Position numbers and translations under genes: made by a program. The notes under the pieces are model-generated. The model did not search any database. It saw nothing but the letters and a program-made list of their open reading frames with translations, and had not been told where the DNA came from. A stretch of 37,066 nt of DNA from Bacteroidales bacterium. Its GTDB lineage: Bacteria; Bacteroidota; Bacteroidia; Bacteroidales; UBA1715. The stretch lies in contig JAITUU010000047.1 in the NCBI GenBank assembly GCA_031286165.1, forward strand, positions 1 to 37,066. Direction: 5' to 3'. Positions within the stretch are counted from its first letter, which is position 1. Each line of letters opens with the position of its first letter. Of this stretch, positions 16,548 to 23,561 are shown in pieces.

Positions 16548-18203
16548 ATGAAACTTTCGTTTGGAGAAAAATGTGCCTACGGTGTGGGCGATATGGCGTG
16601 TAATCTTTTTTGGGGCTTAATAGTACTTTCTGGTGTGTTTTACACCGATTATTTTGGTATTGCACCTCGCGCCGCCGCGCTCATGATGCTCATAGTTCGA
16701 TGTTTGGATATTACCTTCGATGTATTTATAGGTGCCGTAGCCGACCGCCGAAATACAAAATACGGACGCTTTCGCCCGTGGCTTTTGTACGGCGTGGTGC
16801 CATTTTGCGTTATCGGATTTTTCACATTTTACACACCCGATTTTTCGGAACCGGCGAAATTAGCCTACGCCTACGGCACATATTTACTATTTATGCTCAT
16901 GTATTCGGTGGTCAATGTTCCCTACGGTGCACTCATGGGTGTGATTTCCGAAGACCCGAAAGAACGCACCGAAGTTTCGGCATTTCGTAATATTTTTGCG
17001 CAAATCGGTTGTTTGGTAGTGTATGGCACGCTATTTTCCACCGTTGCCTTTTTTCAAAAAGCACACGGTATGACACCGCAAAAAGCATTTTCGTCAGTTG
17101 TGTTTATCTATGCCGTTATTGTGTTTTTTTCGCTGCTCGCCACCTTCTTTTTCACGCGCGAACGAGTTGCTCCCATAAAAGAAGAAAAAAACAAACTTTC
17201 CGATGACGTGAAAGACCTTATAGCAAATCGCCCTTGGATTACCCTCACCATTGCCGGCATAATGCTGCTGGTATTTATTTTCTGCCACAATGGTTTGACG
17301 GCTTACTATGCAAAATATTTTGTGGCAAACACCGAAATTCAAGAACAAGCCGTGATTATTGACATTCAAACCGATGCAAACAATCAAACTATCTATATAC
17401 TTGATAATGAATACATAGACTACTCCAACAATGCACGCATGATGCCTGTGGGAAATGATACAATTCCGGTGGAACGTTCGTTTTTAGTGCAAAACGAAAC
17501 GGGAGAATATGTAAACATTGCCGCTGCACGCGGTGCCGAAACAAAACCGCAAGTGGGCGATACCATTGCGTATTTTATCAATAAAGTGAGTGGTAGATTT
17601 CTTGGATTTGAACTAAATTGGGAAATTTTACTCACGTTTTTACTTTCTATTTCTTCCGTAGTTACCATTATTGGCACACTGCTCATTCGTCCGGTGGTGG
17701 CACATTTTGGCAAAAAACCTACGTGGATAGGCTGCTTTGTTTTAGCATCGCTCACCTCTGTTGTGTTTTATTTCGTACCTAAAGAATCGCTGGGTACCAT
17801 TATTATTTTGCAAACACTATTCACTCTATTCATAGGTCCTGCGGGATTTATTATGTGGAGTATGTATGCCGATGTAGCCGACTACGCCGAAGTAAAAACC
17901 GGTCGCCGCGCCACGGGTTTGATTTTTTCGAGTGCAACTATGGCGCAAAAATTGGGTGCCACGCTGGCAAACACTCTGCCCCTCTTTGTGCTGGCATCTA
18001 TTGGGTTCATAGCCAATGACCTCACCATGACCCTTGATACACGCCACACCATTCGCGCAGTTTTTGCTCTATTCCCATTGGTGGGCGCAGTTGTAGCTAT
18101 TATTGCCCTCTGTTTTTACAACATAAACGAAGACATGATTCAGGAAAATTCCGCGAAACTTACCGCACTGAAAGCGGGAAAGGGCAACACTATTGCGCAA
18201 TAA
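16548..18203 (+). CDS. GPH-family (MelB-like) sugar:cation symporter with a large extracytoplasmic insert
   Basis: The product (551 aa) is a 12-helix MFS transporter of the glycoside-pentoside-hexuronide:cation family. Helix 2 has RCLDITFDVFIG, with Asp54 and Asp58 corresponding to the cation-site Asp55/Asp59 of MelB, then the loop ADRRNTKYGRFRPWLL; NVPYGALMGVIS and MWSMYADVADYAEVKTGRRATG are also typical. Between helices 7 and 8 (residues ~262-352) lies a ~90-residue hydrophilic insert (IIDIQTDANNQTIYILDNEY, ARGAETKPQVGDTIAYF), absent from MelB (~470 aa) and predicted to face the periplasm. Substrate cannot be read from the sequence. The gene overlaps the converging aminotransferase by 14 bases at the 3' end. 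Confidence 0.88.
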   Translation: MKLSFGEKCAYGVGDMACNLFWGLIVLSGVFYTDYFGIAPRAAALMMLIVRCLDITFDVFIGAVADRRNTKYGRFRPWLLYGVVPFCVIGFFTFYTPDFSEPAKLAYAYGTYLLFMLMYSVVNVPYGALMGVISEDPKERTEVSAFRNIFAQIGCLVVYGTLFSTVAFFQKAHGMTPQKAFSSVVFIYAVIVFFSLLATFFFTRERVAPIKEEKNKLSDDVKDLIANRPWITLTIAGIMLLVFIFCHNGLTAYYAKYFVANTEIQEQAVIIDIQTDANNQTIYILDNEYIDYSNNARMMPVGNDTIPVERSFLVQNETGEYVNIAAARGAETKPQVGDTIAYFINKVSGRFLGFELNWEILLTFLLSISSVVTIIGTLLIRPVVAHFGKKPTWIGCFVLASLTSVVFYFVPKESLGTIIILQTLFTLFIGPAGFIMWSMYADVADYAEVKTGRRATGLIFSSATMAQKLGATLANTLPLFVLASIGFIANDLTMTLDTRHTIRAVFALFPLVGAVVAIIALCFYNINEDMIQENSAKLTALKAGKGNTIAQ

Positions 18204-19389
18204 CCGCATCTATGGCACGCATAAGTCTGTTGCATGCTTCGTGAATTTCCTCATCGGAAATAATAAAGGGCGGTGCTATACGTATGTGCGTTTCGCAAAA
18301 TAAAAACGTGTCTATCAAAACGCCGAATTCCAATGCTTTGTGCATGAGCGCAATAGCAATTTCGCGCGTTGGTAATTCTACCGACAAAAATAATCCTTGT
18401 CCTTGAATACTTTGTATGGATTTATGATGTTGCAAAAGCGATACGAATAACCGGGATTTTCGTTCAATACTGCCTATTAATTCTTTATTTTCCAGCAATT
18501 CCTGCAAAGAAGCGAGTGCTGCCGCCGCCGAAACGGGGTGTCCGCCGAAGGTGGTAATATGCCCCAACATAGGATTGTGCGTAAAACTATCCATATTCGC
18601 TTTGGAACTCACCAGCGCACCTATGGGCATACCGCCGCCCAAACCTTTGGCAAAGCAAATAATATCGGGCACCACGCCATAGTGTTCAAAAGCAAACATT
18701 TTTCCGGTGCGCCCAAATCCGGTTTGCACTTCATCGAAAATCAAAAGCGCACCCACTTCGCTGCATTTTTTGCGCAGGGCTGTTAAAAATTCCTGTGAAG
18801 CCGCCACAAATCCCGCTTCGCCTTGAAACACTTCGGTAAGTACGCAGGCAGTTTCTTCGGTTACACGGTCAAGGTCGGCAAGGGAATTAAATTGAATATG
18901 CGAAACTTCTGGCAGGAGTGGTTCATAATTACGCTTCAATTCACTGCCACCCATTAGGCTCAAAGCCCCGTGCGTACTGCCATGATAGGCTTTGTAGCAA
19001 CTCACCATTTTTCGCCGTCCGCTCACGCGCTTTGCAAGTTTGAGTGCAGCCTCAATAGCCTCGCTGCCGGAATTAACCAAATACACCGACTGCAACTGTT
19101 CAGGCAAAATACTCGTAAGTAATTGAGCAAATTGCACTTGCGGCGATTGCACCACTTCACCATACACCATCAAGTGCATATATTTTTCTGCTTGTTGCTG
19201 CACCGCCGCTACTATGCGCGGATGGCAATGCCCCAAATTGCTTACCGAAACGCCCGAAATCAGGTCTATAATATCCTTGCCTTCGGGAGTAAACATATAA
19301 ATTCCCTGCGCTCGCACCACTTCGAGCATAAGTGGCGAAGGCGAGGTTTGAGCGAGTAATTGTAAAAAAAGTTGTCGTTGTGCTACCAT
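18190..19389 (-). CDS. Class III (ornithine/acetylornithine-type) aminotransferase
   Basis: The product (399 aa) is a PLP-dependent fold-type I enzyme of class III. Key motifs are LVNSGSEAIEAALKLAKR (103-121), the PLP-ring contacts KAYHGSTHG, IFDEVQTGFGRTG with Asp219, and FAKGLGGGMPIGA with the Schiff-base Lys248; THIRIAPPFIISDEEIHEA ends the fold. Length and motifs fit the aspartate/ornithine/acetylornithine aminotransferase group, and the exact amino donor cannot be fixed by eye. ATG at 19389 (MVAQRQLF) gives the family N-terminus; in-frame codons further upstream run into the bamD promoter region. It is divergent from bamD. Confidence 0.88.
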   Translation of the reverse strand: MVAQRQLFLQLLAQTSPSPLMLEVVRAQGIYMFTPEGKDIIDLISGVSVSNLGHCHPRIVAAVQQQAEKYMHLMVYGEVVQSPQVQFAQLLTSILPEQLQSVYLVNSGSEAIEAALKLAKRVSGRRKMVSCYKAYHGSTHGALSLMGGSELKRNYEPLLPEVSHIQFNSLADLDRVTEETACVLTEVFQGEAGFVAASQEFLTALRKKCSEVGALLIFDEVQTGFGRTGKMFAFEHYGVVPDIICFAKGLGGGMPIGALVSSKANMDSFTHNPMLGHITTFGGHPVSAAAALASLQELLENKELIGSIERKSRLFVSLLQHHKSIQSIQGQGLFLSVELPTREIAIALMHKALEFGVLIDTFLFCETHIRIAPPFIISDEEIHEACNRLMRAIDAVIAQ

Positions 19390-19510
19390 TGTGTAAAATA
19401 AAAGTACGAAAATATACAAAAAACGGCTTTCACAACGTTCCTTAGGAGAACATTTTTGCGGAATTGCACGAAAAAAACGCAATTATTAATTTCTATTCTC
19501 AAAATTTTTG

Positions 19511-19518
19511 TACTTTTG
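19511..19518 (+). promoter_or_regulatory. -7 box (TACTTTTG) for bamD
   Basis: TACTTTTG fits TAnnTTTG and is 15 bases before the ATG at 19534, which supports that start over a longer in-frame ORF reaching to 19456. Confidence 0.6.
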
Positions 19519-19533
19519 CCAACCTTTATTACT

Positions 19534-20328
19534 ATGAAATTGAAAAAATTAGCCTATATACTCGTCATTTTCCTAACGTTTTCGTGTCAAAGTGAGTATC
19601 AAAAACTCTTAAAATCAAACGATTACGAAAAGCAATTTGATATGGCAATGTCCTTATTTGAAAAAGGGCAATATTTCAAAGCCTACACTATTTTCGAGCA
19701 AATTCTGCCGGCATTTCGCCTTACCGAAAAAGGAGAAATTATAACCTTCCACTTGGCGAAAGCCTATTACAACGAAAAAGATTATTTAATGGCGGCGTAT
19801 TATTTTGAACGCTTTGCCACCTCGTATCCATACAGCGAATTTATTGAAGAAGCACTATTTTCTATCGCTATGTCATATACGCACAATTCACCGGCGTATT
19901 CGCTCGACCAAACCTACACACGAAAAGCAATCAGTGCATTTTATACGTATTTGAACAGATTTCCGAATGGAAAATTTGCGCAAGCAAGCAACGACAATTT
20001 GCGCACACTACGCGGAAAATTGGAACAAAAAGCATTCAGCATCAGCCGCCAATATTACAATCTTTCACACTATCGCGCAGCAGTAATTTCACTCAAAAAC
20101 ACGCTAAAAGAATTTCCCGATATAGCCCAACGCGAAGAAATTCTGTTTTTGATAGTTGATGCCTCCTATAATTTGGCACAGCACAGTGTGGAAGGTAAAA
20201 AAGAAGATCGTATAGAAATGGCGAAAAACGCCTACGCAGCATACGTCGAAGAATTTCCCAACGGCAAATGGATACGCGATGTGCAGCGAATTTTTGCCCA
20301 ATTACAACGAATGAAAGTAAAAGAATAA
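19534..20328 (+). CDS. bamD: Outer-membrane protein assembly lipoprotein BamD
   Basis: The product (264 aa) is a lipoprotein with leader MKLKKLAYILVIFLTFSC and lipid Cys at 18, followed by tetratricopeptide repeats: FEKGQYFKAYTIFEQILPAF, AKAYYNEKDYLMAAYYFERF, AFYTYLNRFPNGKFAQAS, YYNLSHYRAAVISLKNTLKEFP and AYAAYVEEFPNGKW. It is part of the BAM complex that inserts beta-barrels into the outer membrane. It heads the series bamD-rpoZ-coaBC-porD-recN, an order I recall as common in Bacteroidota. Confidence 0.9.
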   Translation: MKLKKLAYILVIFLTFSCQSEYQKLLKSNDYEKQFDMAMSLFEKGQYFKAYTIFEQILPAFRLTEKGEIITFHLAKAYYNEKDYLMAAYYFERFATSYPYSEFIEEALFSIAMSYTHNSPAYSLDQTYTRKAISAFYTYLNRFPNGKFAQASNDNLRTLRGKLEQKAFSISRQYYNLSHYRAAVISLKNTLKEFPDIAQREEILFLIVDASYNLAQHSVEGKKEDRIEMAKNAYAAYVEEFPNGKWIRDVQRIFAQLQRMKVKE

Positions 20329-20352
20329 CTACAATAATAAAGCAAAATAATT

Positions 20353-20679
20353 ATGGATTACAAAAAAACAAAAGCCTCGAACACCACCATTACCCGCAAT
20401 ATGGTAGAACTTGAAGAGGGAACAGGAAGTCTGTATGAAACCATTGCGATAGTAGCAAAACGCGCCGACCAAATTGAGACCGATTTGAAAAAAGAATTAG
20501 ATGCCAAATTGGAAGAATTTGCTTCGATTAACGATAATTTGGAAGAAACGTTTGAAAACCGCGAACAAATAGAAATTTCGCGTTACTACGAGCGACTTCC
20601 CAATCCGGCATTGATTGCTTTGGAAGAATTTATTGAAAAACAAATTTACTTCCGCCACCCGAACGAAGAACAAAATTAA
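20353..20679 (+). CDS. rpoZ: DNA-directed RNA polymerase omega subunit (Bacteroidota type)
   Basis: The product (108 aa) begins MDYKKTKASNTTITRNMVEL and contains GSLYETIAIVAKRADQI and NREQIEISRYYERLPNPALIA, the pattern of RpoZ-like proteins in Bacteroidota, which are longer and more acidic than E. coli omega. The role is assembly and stability of core RNA polymerase. It starts 24 bases after bamD, and its TAA overlaps the coaBC ATG by one base (TAATG), so the two are translationally coupled. Confidence 0.85.
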   Translation: MDYKKTKASNTTITRNMVELEEGTGSLYETIAIVAKRADQIETDLKKELDAKLEEFASINDNLEETFENREQIEISRYYERLPNPALIALEEFIEKQIYFRHPNEEQN

Positions 20680-21248
20680 TGTTGCAAGGGAAAAAAATAG
20701 TACTTGGAATAACAGGAGGCATAGCGGCATACAAAGCGGCTGTGCTTACTCGTTTGCTCATAAAACACGGTGCCGAAGTAAAAATTGTGATGACACCGCT
20801 TGCAAAAGAATTTATTACCCCCGTAACACTTGCCACACTGAGTAAACACACTGTGTTGTGCGATTTTTTCAATCACGACAATGGCGAGTGGAATAGCCAC
20901 GTAGAATTGGGATTGTGGGCAGATGCCTTTATAATAGCCCCCTGCACAGCCAATACGCTTGGAAAAATGGCTCACGGCATAGCCGATAATTTACTCCTCA
21001 CCACCTATCTTTCCATGCGCTGCCCGGTAATTGTGGCTCCGGCTATGGATTTCGATATGTACACACACCCTGCCGTGAGCAGTAATATTGCAAGCCTCAA
21101 AAAGTACGGCAACCTATTCATAGAACCCGAAGCCGGCGAATTGGCAAGCGGACTTGATGGCAAAGGACGTATGGCAGAGCCGCAGGCAATCATAGATTTC
21201 CTCGCTGATTTTTTTTCGCAAAATCAAGCATTAAAAAAAAAACAATAA
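20679..21248 (+). CDS. coaBC: CoaBC, N-terminal half: phosphopantothenoylcysteine decarboxylase (CoaC)
   Basis: This is the FMN-dependent decarboxylase half of the bifunctional coenzyme A enzyme, making 4'-phosphopantetheine. Motifs are KKIVLGITGGIAAYKAA, SHVELGLWADAFIIAPCTANT (active-site His and the PCTANT flavin motif), and PVIVAPAMDFDMYTHPA (PAM.. substrate motif). The 189-residue reading ends ALKKKQ-stop just after an A10 run (21233-21242). One extra A, or a -1 slip, would continue directly into the CoaB half. The family is normally one chain of ~400 aa. This is therefore an assembly/sequencing homopolymer error, a real split or broken gene, or a slippage-dependent fusion. Confidence 0.85.
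   Translation: MLQGKKIVLGITGGIAAYKAAVLTRLLIKHGAEVKIVMTPLAKEFITPVTLATLSKHTVLCDFFNHDNGEWNSHVELGLWADAFIIAPCTANTLGKMAHGIADNLLLTTYLSMRCPVIVAPAMDFDMYTHPAVSSNIASLKKYGNLFIEPEAGELASGLDGKGRMAEPQAIIDFLADFFSQNQALKKKQ
21233..21242 (+). other. A10 slippery run at the frame break in coaBC
   Basis: TTAAAAAAAAAACAATAA: in frame 0 this reads Leu-Lys-Lys-Lys-Gln-stop; slipping back one base reads Lys-Thr-Ile-Ile-Val-Thr into the CoaB half without loss of any codon. The run can serve both polymerase slippage and A_AAA_AAA-type -1 ribosomal frameshifting, and is also a classic sequencing-error site. Confidence 0.7.
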
Positions 21249-21877
21249 TTGTAACCGCCGGACCAACCTACGAAGCAATTGACCCTGTGCGATTTATAGG
21301 CAATCACTCCTCCGGAAAAATGGGCTACGCCATAGCGCACGAAGCCGCTCGGCAAGGTGCGCAGGTTATTCTTGTGAGCGGACCCACGCAATTACCCCTT
21401 TCTCACCCCAATATTTCACTGCATAGAGTGCAATCGGCACAAGAAATGTACGAAAAAACTATGGAATTTTTCCCTGCTGCCGATGCCGCAATTTTGAGCG
21501 CAGCCGTTGCCGATTTCACGCCGATAGTGGTGCATAATCAAAAAATGAAGGAAAAACAAAACAATTTGACCATAGAACTGCGCCCCACCATTGATATAGC
21601 CAAAGAAATAGGACAGCGCAAACGAGCACAGCAAAAAATTATAGGATTTGCTCTCGAAACCCACAACGAACGTGAACACGCTCTGGGAAAAATGCAACGC
21701 AAAAATTTCGATTGCATTGTGCTCAATTCCTTAGCCGATGCCGGCGCAGGATTTGGCTACGATACCAATAAAATAACAATTTTGCACAAAAACGGCGCAG
21801 AAAAAACGTTTGAACTAAAATCGAAAAACGAAGTTGCAAAAGATATTTTGCATACTTTGGCAGAACTTTTTGAGTAA
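21242..21877 (+). CDS. coaBC: CoaBC, C-terminal half: phosphopantothenate-cysteine ligase (CoaB)
   Basis: Read in the -1 frame from the A10 run, this 211-residue segment is the ligase domain that joins cysteine to phosphopantothenate (CTP-dependent in bacteria). Motifs in order are TIIVTAGPTYEAIDPVRFIGNHSSGKMGYAIAHEA (given here in pieces: AGPTYEAIDPVRFIGN and SSGKMG), AAILSAAVADFTP, KIIGFALETHNE and FDCIVLNSLADAGAGFG with the conserved Asn. There is no usable start codon before the essential AGPTYE.ID motif: the first possible start, a GTG at 21287, comes after it. The half therefore depends on read-through from CoaC, or the break is a sequence error. Confidence 0.82.
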   Translation, partial: TIIVTAGPTYEAIDPVRFIGNHSSGKMGYAIAHEAARQGAQVILVSGPTQLPLSHPNISLHRVQSAQEMYEKTMEFFPAADAAILSAAVADFTPIVVHNQKMKEKQNNLTIELRPTIDIAKEIGQRKRAQQKIIGFALETHNEREHALGKMQRKNFDCIVLNSLADAGAGFGYDTNKITILHKNGAEKTFELKSKNEVAKDILHTLAELFE

Positions 21878-21900
21878 AACCATAAAAAATCCTACCTTTG
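21869..21900 (+). promoter_or_regulatory. Promoter for the DUF4835/PorD gene (TTTG-N20-TACCTTTG)
   Basis: TTTG at 21869-21872, inside the last codons of coaBC, and TACCTTTG at 21893-21900 are 20 bases apart, a good match to the Bacteroidota promoter pattern, ~73 bases before the ATG. Confidence 0.65.
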
Positions 21901-21972
21901 TGTACACGTACTCAAAAAATAAATATCTTCGTTTTTCGTTTACCTATAAGTATTCAATTTTACAATAAATAG

Positions 21973-22866
21973 ATGAAAAAATATATTGTTCTCCTCCTAT
22001 TACTCTCTACCCCTGTATTTTTCGCTCACGCGCAAGAACTGCGATGCCGCGTAAATGTGCAATTTTCCGAAATTCCCGATGTGAATAAAGATTTATTCAA
22101 TAATTTTAAGCAAACGGTGGAGCAATTTATGAACAACACCGTGTGGACAGACCAAACGTTTACCGAACAAGAGAAAATCGACATGGTATTGAACATTAAA
22201 ATCAATAAAATTAATTCCAACACCAATTTCAATGCCACCGTTCAAGTACAGTCGAGCCGTCCGGTATTTGCTTCTTCCTACACCACCACTCTGTTCAATT
22301 ATGTGGACGCACGCATGAATTTTATGTTCGAGGAAAATCAAAAAATTGACGTTACCGAAACATCGTTTATATCGAATTTATCGTCCACCCTCTCCTATTT
22401 TGCCAATATTGTAATAGGGCTTGATTTCGATAGTTTTTCGCAAAATGGCGGCACTGCGCAATATCAAAAAGCGCAAACCATAGCCAACACCACCGCTTCG
22501 GCAGGCGAGGCTACATGGAGTTCCAAAGACAGCGAAGGCAAATATTGGTTGGTGGAAAATCTCCTCAATTCAAGTTATGGCGGATTTCGCCGTGCCATGT
22601 ACATTTACCACCGCTTGGGGCTTGACATAATGTCGGAACGCCTGCCCGAAGGTCGCAAACAAATAATCCGCGCCCTCACCGAATTGGAAAGCGTGTATGC
22701 CATTCGCCCAAGTGCACTGCTGCTCACCGTGTTTTTCTACGCAAAAAAAGACGAAATTATACAAATATTTTCCGCCGCTCCGGCAGAAGAACGCCAGCAA
22801 GTATTGGCTTTGGTTAAAAAACTCAATCCAGCCAACGCTGCCGAATACGATGCAAAATTGAAATAA
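21973..22866 (+). CDS. porD: DUF4835 family protein (PorD, type IX secretion-associated)
   Basis: The product (297 aa) has a signal peptide (MKKYIVLLLLLSTPVFFAHAQ), then ELRCRVNVQFSEIPDVNKDLF and FNNFKQTVEQFMNNTVWTDQTF, the N-terminal signature of DUF4835. Other family stretches are QVQSSRPVFASSYTTTLFN, LSSTLSYFANIVIGLDFDSF and RALTELESVYAIRPSALLL. Some annotation systems name this family PorD and link it to type IX secretion; the molecular role is unclear to me. The predicted site is the periplasm or inner face of the outer membrane. It lies in the bamD-rpoZ-coaBC-porD-recN series but has its own promoter. Confidence 0.82.
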   Translation: MKKYIVLLLLLSTPVFFAHAQELRCRVNVQFSEIPDVNKDLFNNFKQTVEQFMNNTVWTDQTFTEQEKIDMVLNIKINKINSNTNFNATVQVQSSRPVFASSYTTTLFNYVDARMNFMFEENQKIDVTETSFISNLSSTLSYFANIVIGLDFDSFSQNGGTAQYQKAQTIANTTASAGEATWSSKDSEGKYWLVENLLNSSYGGFRRAMYIYHRLGLDIMSERLPEGRKQIIRALTELESVYAIRPSALLLTVFFYAKKDEIIQIFSAAPAEERQQVLALVKKLNPANAAEYDAKLK

Positions 22867-22882
22867 GATTTTTGCCCATTTC

Positions 22883-22912
22883 TTTGTTTTTCGGGGAATT
22901 ATAGTACTTTTG
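22883..22912 (+). promoter_or_regulatory. Strong consensus promoter of the DUF6169 cassette (TTTG-N18-TACTTTTG)
   Basis: TTTG at 22883-22886 and TACTTTTG at 22905-22912 with an 18-base spacer is one of the best matches to the Bacteroidota consensus in the window. It lies 24 bases before the ATG at 22937. Confidence 0.72.
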
Positions 22913-22936
22913 TATATCATTGAAAAATTGATTTGT

Positions 22937-23092
22937 ATGAAAACGCTAAAAACACAACATAACACGATTCAAAAATCAGAATTTTTTAAAACCGTATTAG
23001 ACGATAAACGTCAAATACGAGAATATTTGAGCAAATTTGGCTCATTGCAAGGTTTTAAATCTAAAAATTTTGAATTTGCAAAACCATTATAA
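22937..23092 (+). CDS. Small protein (51 aa) upstream of and overlapping a DUF6169 gene
   Basis: The product begins MKTLKTQHNTIQKSEFFKTV and ends SKNFEFAKPL. It is charged, probably helical, and lacks a signal peptide. From memory, small Bacteroidota proteins of this shape (N-terminal Lys/Thr, an EFF..VL.DK helix, a FAKPL end) occur as first genes of small accessory pairs. A very good promoter lies directly upstream, and its last 17 bases overlap the next gene, implying coupled translation. An antitoxin-like or regulatory role is possible but unproven. An in-frame ATG 9 codons earlier is unlikely because it would lie at the transcription start. Confidence 0.6.
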   Translation: MKTLKTQHNTIQKSEFFKTVLDDKRQIREYLSKFGSLQGFKSKNFEFAKPL

Positions 23093-23540
23093 TATAGTAG
23101 ATACTGAAAATGGGTATAGTTTTACCACCGATTTTGGCGCGGTGTATCAATTAACCTTCCTTTTCTATCCGCTCGTGAATGCCCGTGCGGATTACAATAT
23201 GTATATGTTTAATATAGAACTGCTCAAAAAAGGAAAAACAAATACAGACGAAAAAATCCGCTTGACCATTGAATACGTATTACAAACGTTTTTTTCCGAA
23301 AATAATAATGCCATCGTAATCATTTTAGATTCGTTTGATAATCGCCAATTTGTACGGAAACGCCTTTTTGAAAAATGGTTTTTGCAAACGCCAAACAATA
23401 CGATTGAAAAAATTGAAACCATTTGCCACATAGATGATATACAATTAATAACAATGTTGCTTGTGGAAAAACATAATCCTTTGAGAAATATCATAAAAGA
23501 TGATTATTTTGATTTGGTAAAAATCAATTTCTATTCATAA
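23076..23540 (+). CDS. DUF6169 family protein
   Basis: The product (154 aa from TTG at 23076) reads LQNHYNIVDTENGYSFTTDF at its start, aligning with the beginning of DUF6169 proteins (short polar lead, then YxFTTDxGxxY). Further family features, as recalled, are TIEYVLQTFFSENNNAIVII, LDSFDNRQFVRKRLFEKWF and a C-terminal NPLRNIIKDDYF. The function is unknown. The non-ATG start and 17-base overlap with the 51-aa gene suggest translational coupling, and the two form a compact cassette between porD and recN. A TTG 13 codons earlier is also in frame; the family N-terminus favours 23076. Cytoplasmic, no signal peptide. Confidence 0.72.
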   Translation: MQNHYNIVDTENGYSFTTDFGAVYQLTFLFYPLVNARADYNMYMFNIELLKKGKTNTDEKIRLTIEYVLQTFFSENNNAIVIILDSFDNRQFVRKRLFEKWFLQTPNNTIEKIETICHIDDIQLITMLLVEKHNPLRNIIKDDYFDLVKINFYS

Positions 23541-23561
23541 TAACCTGAAATAATTCCCACC

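Noticed and set aside
21287..21877. A separate CoaB gene starting at GTG 21287
   Set aside because: This start would remove the conserved TAGPTYE.ID nucleotide-binding segment, which is present and in frame just upstream.
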